Shown here: in pieces, positions 25,101 to 36,726 of the stretch
Numbering within the stretch: position 1 is the stretch's first letter
Layout: each line of letters begins with the position of its first letter
DNA from: Lepiota brunneoincarnata
Lineage: Eukaryota > Basidiomycota > Agaricomycetes > Agaricales > Agaricaceae
Assembly (NCBI GenBank): GCA_023014365.1
Contig: JAEBUN010000005.1
Span: forward strand, 620,001 to 684,000
Length of the DNA: 64,000 bases
Direction of reading: 5' to 3'
Position numbers and translations under genes: made by a program
The notes under the pieces: model-generated
Told to the model about the DNA's origin: nothing
Databases searched by the model: none
What the model saw: only the letters and a program-made list of their open reading frames with translations

Positions 25101-26401
25101 TCTGCATGGTTGGAGGGAGTGAGCTCAACGGCCTTACGGTGTATCGATATTGCCTCCTGAATATCTCCAAGCTCTCCCGTGCATTCAAACCGAGTTAAAA
25201 CCGAATCAGCGAGATTACTCAACATCGTGGGCAGGTCCGGATGGCTTGGACCAGTGAGTTCGACGGCTTTTTGTTGTGCCGATATCGCTCCCTGTATATC
25301 TTCACGATCTCCTCTACGAACAAATCTAGTTCGGAGAGACACTCCGAGACTGTTGAGCCAGGCAGGAAGCTTTGGGTGGTCATGGGGAGTAAGCTCAACA
25401 GCAGTCTGGTGCGCAGATATTGCCTCCTCAATATCCGTAACATCTCCCGTATGTTGGAACCGAGTTTGTAACGAATTACCAAGATTTCCATGCATGGCAG
25501 GTAGATGTGGATGACCAGGAGGAGTGAGCTCAATAGCTTTCTGCTGCATGGATATCGCTTCATTAATATCTGTGAGATCTCCCGTGTAACTGTACCGAGT
25601 TCGGAACAAGGTTCCGAGATCGCCGACCCAGGCTGGTAGGTCTGGATGGCCAGTTTGGACGAGCTCGATGGCCTTCTGTTGCACTGATATTGCCTCGTGT
25701 ATATCTGCGAGCTCTCCCAAGTGGTCAAACCTGGACGAGATCGAACGGGCAAGGATGGTGAGTGCGGGAGGGAGTTCATGATCGCCTGGGGAAATAAGCT
25801 CAACTGCCTTTCGGTGCACAGATATCGCCTCCTCAATATCTGTAGTGTTTCCCAAGTAGTTGAACCGGGTTCTGAGCGAAACCCCAAGACCACTTAGCCA
25901 GGTAGGCAGATCTGGGTGGTCGGGAGGGGTGATCTCTATGGCTTTCCGTTGTGCGGATATTGCTTCTTGGATATTGACGAGATCCCCTGTACATCGGAAC
26001 TGAGTCGAGTATGAATAACCGAGATTGCCAAGCATGGTGGGCAGTTTTTCATGCCCAGGGGGGGCGAGCTCGATGGCCTTCTGCTGTATTGAAATAGCTT
26101 TCTGGTTATCTTCGGGGTCCCCTGTGTGTTCGAACTGCGTTATAAGCAGGTAAGCGAGATAGTTGAGCCTAGAAACTAGCTCATCCGTGTCGTCGGAGGG
26201 GGTGAGCTCAACTGCTCTTTGCTGTGCAGAAACCGCCTCCTGTATGCCTGCAATATCTCCCGTGACTTGAAAGGAGGTATAAAATAAAATTGCGAGATCG
26301 ACGAGCATGTGAGGTAGTTCCTCGTGGTCTGGAGGAATTAGATTTATAGCTTCCTGCAGGGAGGATATGTCTTCCTGGATATCTACAATATCATCTAGCA
26401 T
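22192..26401 (-). CDS. TPR-CHAT caspase-like protein, reading frame broken three times
   Basis: CHAT is a caspase/separase-fold protease domain usually found with TPR arrays. The long first ORF (26401 down to 23354) encodes about 18 tandem 44-45-residue TPR-like units with the recurring core DIQEAIS-QQ/HR-KA-ELTP, then a helical linker (ALEWLEQGRCIVWTQLNKLR). The CHAT domain follows: IVMNIHETRCDALALF, an intron at about 23085-23032 (GTACGC...TTCACAG), then the predicted catalytic His in SFLPLHAAG (about 22960) and the predicted catalytic Cys in FLSACQTSKGDEKL (about 22490). It ends VVATMWSIQDDYAP and WIPYVHFGL, with the stop at 22192. The frame breaks at a TTT run (AAA on the plus strand) at 23486-23488, near 22635-22655 (between MASIE and VHLACHA) and at 22428-22433 (between AAGML and AGYRG). 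Both catalytic residues survive. Substrate unknown; a role in regulated cell death is inferred from the family only. Confidence 0.85.
23960..26390 (-). repeat. Tandem coding repeats of about 135 bp (TPR units)
   Basis: The TPR section of the TPR-CHAT gene repeats with a period of roughly 135 bp (45 codons), about 18 copies. The clearest anchors on the plus strand are repeated forms of 'gatattgcctcctggatatc' and 'gagctcaacggctttc'. Neighbouring copies are similar but not identical, so the array is diverged rather than newly amplified. Confidence 0.8.
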
Positions 26402-26461
26402 TTATAAACACAATCAGCTCAGCTATATATATTTACATCAAAAAAATTATTTTATGCTGAC

Positions 26462-26599
26462 CATCTTCCGACGGTGTGTGCTCTGTTTCGTGAGATGATT
26501 CTTCCTCAGCTTGTCGTAGACTGTCAAATCCCCCGTATGAGCGAAGTGTGTGAAATGAGAGAGGAGAGAGTAGACAGACGCTGTGAGATCGTTGCTCAT
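26462..26599 (-). CDS. Possible upstream exon of the TPR-CHAT gene
   Basis: A 46-codon open stretch starting at ATG 26599 reads SVYSLLSHFTHFAHTGDLTV, which looks like one more TPR-type half unit with the HTGDLT element seen throughout the array. It ends at a possible donor (gtcagc at 26461-26456). I could not find an acceptor joining it in phase to the ATG at 26401, so it is either an untranslated or differently joined exon, or a relic repeat unit. Confidence 0.3.
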
Positions 26600-27281
26600 T
26601 TGCTATTTTATGAACTGGCGTTGGGTGTCACTGAGGAGGGAGTCAAGGGTTTCGAAATGATTTGGTGAGTCGGTGACATCCACAGCATGGGCCATCATTC
26701 AAGAAAGCCCATTAGCATCACGTGCTGATATTTCACTGGTGGCTTCCTAAGAATCCTAACAGGGTTTGGCGTGATGCCCGTCCCAGAACTGGTCCCCAAG
26801 TCCACTCTGGCGGGCTCTGGGCCCTTATACCTCAGGCCCCAGGCTGGACTGAGAATCCCAGTGCCCCAGTATACCGTTCTTGCCATGCTTCGTTTTATTT
26901 TTATTCTTATTTATTCCCAGTTGACCTCCTACGTTTCGACGCCTCCCCGATTCTACTTTTCCCGTCCCCTATGCTTTTCCCAACCTGGTCACTCTGACAC
27001 TTCCCTTATTTTTCCACTTTCGCTCTACCCCTCTCCTCATCTAATCCCATATCGCTGCCATCCACATGCGTTACAAGTCTGCCATTTATACATCGGTAGG
27101 GGTAACTATACGCCTGAGGAACTTACTAGAATCAAAAAGGTGTTTGGATCAAACAATTTCACCATACTTCCGAGCCGCAGCGAATTTTCTTCGAATTAAT
27201 GGCTCGATACTGAACACTACATAAGTCCCTTGATTAGACCACAACCGTGCACATACATTATGAATGATCAGATCTATCGTG
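26600..27281. other. Intergenic, nothing recognised
   Basis: Short ORFs on both strands with no domain. The stretch lies upstream of the TPR-CHAT gene and downstream of the NACHT gene. Confidence 0.5.
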
Positions 27282-30200
27282 TTAGGAGTAGGGGAGGATA
27301 AAATGTTCAGGGGGATCCCCCACCACGATTATGGCACAGCGTTTCGAACCCTTGCATGCCCAAATCGTGACATCTGTGCGAGGTGCAGATTTAATCCAGT
27401 ATCGCAACCTCTCAAGGACCTCTTCCCAGGGAACACTCTCGCTCCTGCGTTTCTCCCGGAAGTCCCTGACCGAATGCCAGCCTTTCATATACCCCTGAAA
27501 GTAATTGAATGGGTTATCGAAATGGAGAAGAGACAAGATTACGCTAATGGCTTGCCTTTTCAATTGGGGGAAGTCCTACGTAAGTCGTCTCGATTTTCGC
27601 CCAGAACCCTCCTAAACAGTCTTGGAGGACACGGTCTACACTGAAAGAGTCAAGTGTAACCTTCAGCAAGATCTGTCTTTGTTCGAGTTCCACAGACAAG
27701 TGCTGGGTCCTTGAATATATGTATAGAGGAGCCAGGGAGAGTTAAGAACATACCAGGGCAAATTGATGCAACCGGGAGAGGAGTCGTTTTCGAGCTCCGT
27801 CTGCCCAAGCCCATCCATCCATCCTATGAAAGTCGGTGTTTTCAAGGAGGAGCAACAAATCTAATTCTGATAATTGGGTTCCAAACCGGAGATGCGGTGG
27901 AAATTCCGTTGGTCGGCCGAATGTAAGGTCATCCTGGAACAGGATTTGGTCTTGGAGATCCTTCCAGAAAAGCGCGAGGGCCATATTAAGCAACTGTTCG
28001 CGTTGTGACCTTTGAGTTTTTGGTTTCTCAGAAGGCCAAGAGAGGGGAATACGATCAATTCCACAGCTCTGTTCTGCCACTGGTGTGGCCGTACAATCTG
28101 TTAGGTCTCCGGTTAGTACTGAGGACAAATGATCTGCGCGTGGACGACTACCGATAACAGTGGCCTGTCGGATCACCTTAAAAAGCCCTTGTCGCCAATC
28201 GTCGCCTATGAATCTCCAGCTAATAGTGTGTTCGCATGACCTTGGCTCGGTCAGGAGGTATTCACGGAAAGAGTTGTGGTAGAAGCGAAAGTAAGATTTG
28301 CCAAAGTTTTTGTCTCGTGGGATTTGGAGGACAGAGTGAAGGTGTCGAAAAGCCGCGACAGAAGTACTCTGCTTAATGCCCAATATGTTGCATAGATTAA
28401 CGAGAGAGTTACCACCAGGGATTGAGCCACAAATAGTCATGGCAATGAAGCGTTTAGTGACTTCCCAGGTGCTGTCAGGAATCCTCCGCAGAATTTCAGT
28501 GTAAATTGCGTCGAGGGCAGCAAAAGGATTTTGTTGGTCAGATGTAATGGTCAGCTTGTCAATGACAGATAGTACGCAGTCCAGCTGATCAACCGGATTG
28601 CCAACGTCAGGGTCTTTGATAAAGAGGATAGCAACCGACGCGAAAGCAAAGAGGCCGGATGCAGCTCTTGCGATCCTCAGGAATTGCTCGCTGGTAGGCC
28701 ATGTCCGTGCTGAAATGCAATCGGGATTGTCTCGGTGGATTTCATCAAACTCTCTTCGCAAGTACTGTTCGACATCACGACGTGCTTCGTCAGAGTCAAC
28801 GGGAACATCCTCTTCCTGGAAGCTATTCTTTCACGCTTTCGCGTGAAAATACAGCTTTTAAGTGAGTCTCGGGACGGCTTGCAATGATCCAGATGAGAGG
28901 GATCGATGGATATTGTTGCACAAAGGTGCTGATCAGCTGGACAATTTCGCACTGATAATGGTTGCTGTTTCGGTCGGAGCGCGGCTCGGGTCCCCCACCG
29001 CATTCATCTAGACCGTCAAGTACAATCACCCAGTCCTCCAAGCCCCTACGCACGTTCCTCTGAACGAAGGGCTCGACAATAAGCTTCTTGAACTGTTCAC
29101 TCATCGCCTTGTCAAGTGACCTGGGATTTCTCATGAGCTCCGTGATGTACGCCCTGTAGGACGGGTCTTGGACGGCTAGTTGGTAGGCAATCGTAGGAAG
29201 CACCTGTCCAGGATTTTTGCGACCATTGGGCTTTGAGAAAAACAGGCTTGCGCCCAAGTGGTGTGAATCCGACTCCAGCTCGGCCAGGGTCTGTACAATT
29301 GCAGATTTCCCAACGCCAGCAGGACCATGGATCCACAAAAGTTTCTTCTCCCGGTTGGGATCTCGGAGCCAATGTCGGGTCCTCTCTATAATGGCAATAC
29401 GTGTGCCAGGGTGACAACGTGGAGGTGGATCCCGTGCAGATGAGTCGAACTCAGCACCAGACATAATATGGCCCTCGAGCCATTGCAGTGCTTGTCACAA
29501 CTCAGAGCCTGGATATTCCAAAGGAGTGATAGGCTCACCTTGGTTAAAGTAGTCGTTTGTAGAGGTATAGATGTTCTGTGTCTCGACTTCAAACATATTC
29601 GGATTGTTGATAACCGCATTTTGAGCACCACAAAAAAATCCGGCTGCGGTCGGTTCGGTTGAGTGCTGAAGTTCGCTAGCCCGCGGATGTCTGGTGGCCG
29701 GCAGGGGCATATGTGCCAGAGCCCACGGCTCCGGATCGCCTTCAAACACTGAAGCTATTGGGCCTGAAGGGTCGAGTTGTCGGGAAAACGGTTTGTGGCG
29801 AGAAGGGGCGTACCTGCATCAGTTGGTGGGAGAACACTCTCAGCCGTGTAAGATCCCGAGCATGATGGTCCGAGCGGATATATGTCTAGATAAGTTGTAT
29901 TTGGGATGCCGAGAACGTCACCTGGGGCAAAGTGTGGCATGTTGGAGGTATGCAGTCCTGAAAAGTTTGCAGTCGGGGTGGCGAATGGTGTGTCCTGTTC
30001 GTCTGCGCTATGTTGAGCAAAGGTTGAGATATCACAAGAGCAACGCACAAGGTATGGCCAGTGTCCCGGAGCCTTCTAGCATGGGAAACCCCGTACCCGA
30101 GAGTCCATATAACCAGGCGTAATCATCTATACGAAGGAGATCAAAAATTGGAGTAATTTGTAATGAAGGTGGAAAAAAAAAACACTGGGTGTACCTGGTG

Positions 30201-30784
30201 CTACAAAGCCTCCACTCGCGGGAAAGTTTGCCATAGTAGAAGAAGCCTGAGTTGGATAGCCTAGGTCATGTTCAGCGGTCGGCAAACGATCTGTAACGAT
30301 GAACGGCGCACTGGGGGTATACAATGCCGGAAATTCTTCAACTGCATATGGAGATTCATATATTGGAATTTTATCGGCTATACAAGCTGGATGAAAAAGA
30401 TTGTGAAGGGCTTTTGACAAGGAGCGACATACTAGCTGCTGTACCTGGCAGCGGTTCAATAACACTATGTGGGCGCTTCGAGGGACCCACTGCTTCATCA
30501 GTGCTCCGCCTGCGCTTGCTTCGACTCTATCACCATAAGTACCAATGAACAGCAGGGATGAGGTCGAAGGTAAGGCAACGTACCAAGCACATCATATCAT
30601 TAGAGTGACCACTGGACTGGGGAGTTCTGCCCGAAAGGGATGGATGACTAGTTGAACTGATCCCCCACTGGGGTATACGGTATGGATATTTCGAGTAAAA
30701 TTGAGGTTCCATGAGCGGCGTGTGCAATGGTGAGAGGGCAGGCGAGCAGGACAGTGCTGTGGATAGGGCTGTCATGATGGTCAC
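27282..30784 (-). CDS. NACHT-domain P-loop NTPase with disordered N-terminus
   Basis: STAND-class ATPase of the fungal NLR type. The NACHT core lies at 29464-28823: Walker A IHGPAGVGKSAIVQT (about 29325), Walker B VIVLDGLDECGG (about 29015) and the sensor-like WIIASRPETHLKAVF (about 28870). The NACHT entry motif RDPPPRCHPGTRIAI precedes it. The downstream helical part continues in another frame (28761-27742: RREFDEIHRDNP, YFRFYHNSFREYLL). The two parts meet at a single-base break in an AAA run (TTT on the plus strand) at 28829-28831. Upstream exons are Pro/Ser-rich (about 29755-30020, 29500-29749). One short exon (about 30517-30443) reads SRSKRRRST...SKRPH, a possible bipartite nuclear localisation signal. 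The first ATG may be at 30784. A minus-strand open stretch at 27517-27282 (TDVTIWACKGSKRCAII) may be the last exon. The exon chain at both ends is uncertain; the NACHT core is secure. Confidence 0.8.
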
Positions 30785-30962
30785 GTGATTTTCCTAAAGC
30801 AGCTAGCCGGTAGGCCACCTCCATGAAAGGAATGAAACTCTCCATACCGGTCATAGAGCAGTGGGTATCAAAACACGTGGTAATACAGAAGGACACCCCC
30901 AATTATCATTATACGTCCACCCACACACACCCTCATCTAGTCTCATCTGCGCGCCTTTGCCT

Positions 30963-32884
30963 CTACGCCCTCTCCTCTGTGACCTGTTCCATCTGTGCAT
31001 CCTGATACATCTGATCCAATACCCCAACCGTGAGCTGCAGCATACTCCGCGCCGCCCCATAGACCTTCGCGTTCTGCGCCTTCACCATCTCTTCCACCCT
31101 CCCCCTCACCTCCTCCATCAAAGGTTTCACGTTTTCCCTCAACACATCCAGCAATTGCGGCCTCAAACTCTGCATAACATACTCCGGTGCATCTATCACA
31201 AACTCGTCAGGCATCTGCGGTGGCGACGGTGGCCGGTTGGTACACGCATGAACCAAAGACTGGAGCGCGGAATATCGCTTCTGATCCAACTCTCGCAGCT
31301 GGTCGTATGCAAATAATTGGGATTTGTAACGCACGAGGTCGTGTTCAAAGAATTGTCGCCCGTCCGCAAGTAATGAATCGCGCTCGTTCCTGAGCGCAGC
31401 GATCTGCCCTGATGCCCGTTTAGCGATCTCCGTGAGTTCCGCGAGCTCCTCGTTTGTGGATGTGATTTGCTCTTCAACTTTCGAAAGGCTACTTTTGAAT
31501 TCTGCTGTATGCGTGCTGATGAGGCGTTGTTGTTCCTGCGCAAATGATTCCACGGCCTTTTTTTTCTGCTCGAGCATATCATGACACATTTCCTTGACCC
31601 CACTCATCAAGTTGCCTTCCCGTTGATCCATTGAGTTTCTCAGATGATCCCAGAGCTCACGCAGCGATGCGAAGTTTTTGCGAATCTCGTCCAACTCTGC
31701 TTTCCGTCTCAGAGGGACAGAGCCCGAGTCTTCATCGTCATCTGCAACAGTCCTCCTTTCCTCTTGTCTCTTCTCAGTCATCACCACAGTCTCCGAATCA
31801 ACGTCCATCTGGTCTTCGGCAATGGTCCCTGACGATGATTCCGCCACCTTTCCCTTCCCCACCGTCTTCTTCCTAGACTCATCTAGTTCAAGTGATTGGG
31901 TCAATAAATCCTTGATCACTTCCGTCGTCTTCGCCAGATCATTCACATACCCCTTCACCTTCTCATTCTGTGCCTGAATATCCTCTGGCAGTGGTAAACT
32001 CGGCCATGTGTGCGATCCAACCAGTACCTCCAACTTTTTCCGAAAAACTCGCTCCGCAACTTCCTTATCCGCGGACAATTCCTCGATATTTGCTTCTATC
32101 CGTTGTTTCTCGTCTAGGTTGGTCACAAAGGTGTCATTCGTGGAGTAATTCACAAGGTCAATGATATCGGCCGTCGGCATGGACACTTTATCATTGTGAA
32201 GTAGCATTTCAGCCATAATTCTGCAACAAAAGAACCCTTGAGGTTTCAGCCTGATATAATATTGTAGATAACTCACTGGATTCGTTCCTTCCAAAGTTCC
32301 AATTTAGCCCCCTGAGTCAGCTCGGTCGTCTGCGTCGTCTTAGGAAATTCAAGATCGGGGAATACGGGTAACGGTAGAGGTAGTCCTGGAGATGAACGTG
32401 CCTCAGGTTGGGGCGTCTGTGACACATGCGGGGCCGGCGACAGGGTATCATTACTTGATGGCTCTAGTATCACAGTGGCAGCGGGAGAAGCAGCGATCAT
32501 CGAATCGTCGAAGTCTTTCATTAGACTTGGGTGTGCTGCGGAGGCGAGGGCAGATGCCTTAGCAACATCCAGGGCGAGAGTTGGTGCCGCCATAGGGTTG
32601 GGCGTTGGGACAGTATTGGGGTCTACGGATCGCCGGAGACGAGTGTTGGCCCTGTTAGATACATTGTAAGAAGATATCTCTTCCAAGCCTGAGTACACAC
32701 CTTTTACGTCTTTGAGCTTCGTTATTCCTCTTTCTCTTTCGTGCATTGGAATCACCAGAATCGTAATGACTAATTTGTGGTCAGTAGACATGATTTGGGG
32801 TATGAATATAACTTACACTTTCATACGCCCAGTTGCTTCATCATGCTGATGGTGGTAGAAACGAAGTGTACGTTGGGCGACCAT
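30963..32884 (-). CDS. Coiled-coil protein, paralog of the CCCH gene at 34-36.6 kb
   Basis: Four exons in phase: 32884-32817, 32769-32701, 32651-32277 and 32220-30963, giving 589 residues. The short N-terminus (MVAQRTLRFYHHQHDEATGR) leads to a basic stretch (ARKRKRNNEAQRRKR) that looks like a nuclear localisation signal. A Pro/Ala-rich linker of about 120 residues follows (exon 3). The last exon encodes an acidic, heptad-rich helical protein: the LVNYSTNDTF segment, EANIEELSADKEVAERVF, then long coiled coil (NLMSGVKEMCHDMLEQKKKA). Exon 4 and the end of exon 3 are closely similar to the neighbour 33962-36646. The 5' exons are not: this copy lacks the CCCH finger. Function unknown. The frame is intact. 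Confidence 0.85.
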
Positions 32885-33961
32885 GGTGACACCCACTGAC
32901 CTAGGATCGCCCTCGGGTTAAAGGCGTCGGGTTTGCGTTTAAGTCGACTGAGCTGCCACGTGCCGTGTATTGGTAACTGCAGAAGATATCAGGTGGATAT
33001 AAGGCGGCCTGTTAAACGACACCGAAGTTTGGGTCTTATAAATCCCAGGTGGGTCACCACCAAAACCGCCGAACGTCTTCAACACCGCCCCATTCGGTCA
33101 TGTATCTTCAAATTCGCCAGTGAGTCAAGCACGAGATTATGAACGATACACGCTACCCCACAATCACTTTGGTACACGATCCTTGAGGATAATCATCTCT
33201 CTTGTACTAGAAGTATTTCCAGATCGTGTAAAGGACCCGGAATATCACAGGTAACATTTACAGCACAGGGATTCATAGAGCCATAGTCTGGATACTTATT
33301 TAGTGGTGAAACCCATGTGCGAGAAATGAGTTGTCCCAGTGGACCAAAGTCACCAAACATTGCCATTCCACCGGCAAAACTGCAGCTTTCTCCCGCATAT
33401 ATATCTCTGTGAACCCTTTGGCGATATGTCACTTCATTCGTTTTTTTAGGTACCAAGCTGGGCGCACTAGAAAGAGGTTGGACGCGTGATTTTCAAACCG
33501 CAGGCATTTTCTATGGTGACATGTCGACGCCAGGGACTAGATCAGCCACTGAAGAAATATTCGCCTCCAATATTCGACACACCACCCAGGTTAGTGTCCG
33601 ATCTTGACAGCACTCAACATGGCCATGCAGGTCTCCGGCACTTGGAATGCATGCACAATCCTGGCTTCCCTTCCCTACTTCGTGACGCTGCAAATGAAGT
33701 GAAGTCTTTGATTGCCTCAGTTATTGCTTATGTCGCCATTCTCCCGGAAAAGTAAAAAATGTCAATGAGGATTCCATGTAGATGAGAAGACTGTGCACAA
33801 GTCGGAAAGAACAACAGGTATCGGTGTATAACAAAAGGCAATGGATGGTGGTACAGAACTAAATGCTTCAAAAACGACAAGAAGGGAACCGGGTATTAAC
33901 AAGAGAGCTCACGTTCGTCTGAAAGAACTCCAACCAGCACGCACTCGATATCGACCTAACC
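32885..33961. other. Intergenic between the two paralogs, weak ORFs only
   Basis: Minus-strand ORF 33193-33456 (87 codons: AGESCSFAGGMAMFGDFGPL and a Cys pair later) and fragments at 33511-33693 could be exons of a small protein. I found neither a family nor a clean start and stop. Confidence 0.4.
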
Positions 33962-36646
33962 TCATCCACTCCCGCCATCACCGCCATCACCACCGCCACC
34001 ACTCTGCCCCATATGCACATTCTGATAGACCTTATCTAACACCCCAAGTGTCAACTGCAGCTTATCCCAGGCAGTCCCATACATCTCCGCATTCTGTGCC
34101 TTCACCATCACTTCCACCCGACCCCTCATCTCCTCCACCAAAGGCTTCACGTTCTCCTTCAACACATCCAACAGCTGGGGCTTCAAGCTTTGCACAACAT
34201 ACTCCGGTGCATCCATCACAGGTACATCGGGCGTCTGCGGCGGCGATAGCGGACGATTGATGTACGCATTGAGCGCAGCCTCAAGCGCATGATACCGTTT
34301 CTGATCCTTTCCTCGTAGCTGGTCGTATTCGAGGAACTGCTGTTTGTAGCGTACGAGGTCGTGTTCGAAGAATTGTTGTTCATTCGCGAGCAAGGAATCA
34401 CGCTCGTTCTTGAGTGCGGCGATCTGCTCGAGTGCCCTTTTGGAAATCTCCGAGAGCTCGGTGAGCTCTTTGTTCGTAGATGTCAGCTGTTCTTCGACGT
34501 TCGTGAGACCGGCTTTGAACTCTACGGCATGCGCGCCGACGAGGCGTTGCTGTTCCTGAACGAAGGACTCTACTGCCCGTTTTTTCTGCTCGAGCATATC
34601 ATGGCACATTTCCTTGACCCCATCCAATAGATTGCCTTCCCGTTGATCCATCGAATCTCTCAGATGATCCCAAAGTTCACGCAGCGATACGAAGTTCTCT
34701 CTGATTTCGTCCAGCTCTGCACCTTGTCTCAGAGGAACAGAGCCCGAGTCTTCATCGTCATCCGCAGTAGTCGCCCCTTCCTCTTGTTTCTTCTCAGCCG
34801 TCACCGCGGTCTCCGAATCAACCTCCATCGCGTCTTCTGCAATGATCCTCGATGATATTTCCTTCGCCTTTCCCTCCTTCACCCTCTTCTTCTTCGATTC
34901 ATATAACTCAACCAATTGCGTCAGTAGGTCCTTGATCCCTTCCATCGTCTTCGCCAGATCATTCACATACCCCTTCACCTTCTCATTCTGGACCCGAATA
35001 TCCTCCGGCAGCGGTAAATTCGGCCATGTATGCGATCCAACCAATACTTCCAACTTTTTCCGAAAAGCCCGCTCCGCAGCTTCCTTATCCGTGGACAGTT
35101 CTTCGATATTTGCTTCTATCCGCTGTTTCTCGTCTGGGTCTGTTGCAAATATGTCGTTCGTGGAGTAATTCACGAGGTCACTGATATCAGTTGTCAACCT
35201 GGACACTTTCTCCTGATGAAGCAGCATTTCCGCCATAATTCTGCAGTGAGAGAGCCATGAAGTTCCGAACAGGAGCATTTGTAGGCGGCTTACTTTATTC
35301 GTTTCGTCCATGATTCCAGTTTAGCCTCTTGGGTCAACTCGGGCGGCGGTGTTGCCTTGGAAGCTTCAAGTTCTGGAAATGCAGGCAATGGTGGGAGTAG
35401 TCCTGGAGACGGACGTGTCTCAAGCTGAGGTGTCGATAGGATATGCGGGGTGGGCGACCCGGTGTCTGACGTTTGTTCTGGCATTGCAGTGGCAGGGATC
35501 ATCGAAACATCTGAATCCTTCGGCCTTGGTGGTGGCACTGGGCAGGCCGTGGGAACGGGTGTGGGTGCCTTGGCAGCGTCCGGGGTTGGAGTCAGTGGCA
35601 CAAAAGCGGTGGTCACTGACGATGGCGGGGGTGGTGCAGCGGGAGTGGTAGCTGGCGGCGGTGGAGCTGGTACAGTAGGCGTAGTAACTGGCGGTGGTGG
35701 CGGTGGTGGCGGGGGTGGAGCTGGTGCAGCGGTATTTGGCGCCGCCGCAGCTGGAATTGGAGAGGACGCCATCGGCGATGCGGAAGAGATTTTTGGGGGC
35801 GTAGGCCGCGCCGACAGCGGTAACTGCGTCCGTCGAACTGGGGTAGGGATTACAGGAGACGATGGCACACTCGAAACTGATATGGGCGGAAGTTTAAGCT
35901 TCGATGCATACACAGATGAAGGTGAGGGTTGGGGTCCTGCGAAGCCCGAGGAGGACCCCGTAGTCGACGGAGGAGGAGGTACGGCAAATCCAGACGTAGA
36001 AGTGGAAAGTACGGAAAGAGTTGCACCTGTGGGTGCAAGTGGCGACGGCGGGGGCGGGGCGGACGGAGGTGGGGGAGGAGTTACGGAAGGGGGCCTGGGT
36101 GCAGCAGGGTTTGTAGGCGCCCCTGTCGAAGAGGGTTTTCTGAGTGCAGGCTTGGAGGGACTCACGCCCGTGTTGGCTGTCCGTGACCGCACCGCAGTGG
36201 GACACTTGGGGATCACTTTATCCCTGTCTTTGCCCATGTTCATCCCCTTATCTGCACCGTTGGGAACGGTCTCGGTCGCGTCTGAACGCGACGAAGCAAT
36301 CGAGTCGTCCCTTCTCACCATTTCCCTCCTCTGCATCCATCCCCTGTCCGGGGAGTAATCGTCACCTCTCTCTCGATTCCACCCATACGGCCAGTGATGA
36401 AGGGATGACCCTGGTGAGGTAAATGGCTGTCTCCTATTTCTTAGTACCAGCTCGTCCCACTCTTCATCCGATGGGTGTATAAAATGACAGTCGACATGGT
36501 TATATGGGCATCCCTTTCCCTTTTCCCTCCCATCAAACTCAAAGAACTAAAATAGTCGATGAGGGATGCTGATACAGAGTGAGGAGAGACAAGACACATA
36601 CTTTGCATTTTCGACTTTTGCGCGGAGGTGGAAAGTGAAGCGACAT
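33962..36646 (-). CDS. CCCH zinc finger, Pro-rich and coiled-coil protein
   Basis: Three exons in phase: 36646-36602, 36546-35294 and 35240-33962, giving 858 residues. The N-terminus is MSLHFPPPRKSRKCK, and exon 2 continues with GREKGKGCPYNHVDCHFIHP. Together they form a CCCH zinc finger with spacing C14-x13-C28-x6-C35-x3-H39, a type that usually binds RNA. Residues about 110-390 are Pro-rich with runs of up to about 11 prolines (around 35690-35720), formin-FH1-like in composition only. The C-terminal about 430 residues are acidic coiled coil, matching the paralog at 30963-32884 almost throughout (EANIEELSTDKEAAERAF, EMCHDMLEQKKRAVESF). The gene lies only 80 bp downstream of the VPS11 stop, on the same strand. 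Family resemblance suggests nuclear or RNA-linked work, but there is no direct evidence. The frame is intact. Confidence 0.87.
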
Positions 36647-36726
36647 ACCAGCCTTAATGGAACAACGAACGAGGTGAAGGGAGGAGCAGTGGCTGTGCCC
36701 GAAAGAAAACGTAATCTACTGCGAAA

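Noticed and set aside
35450..36358. 302-codon plus-strand Gly-rich ORF
   Set aside because: It is the antisense shadow of the Pro-rich exon of the CCCH gene; the minus-strand exon structure and paralog support the other strand.
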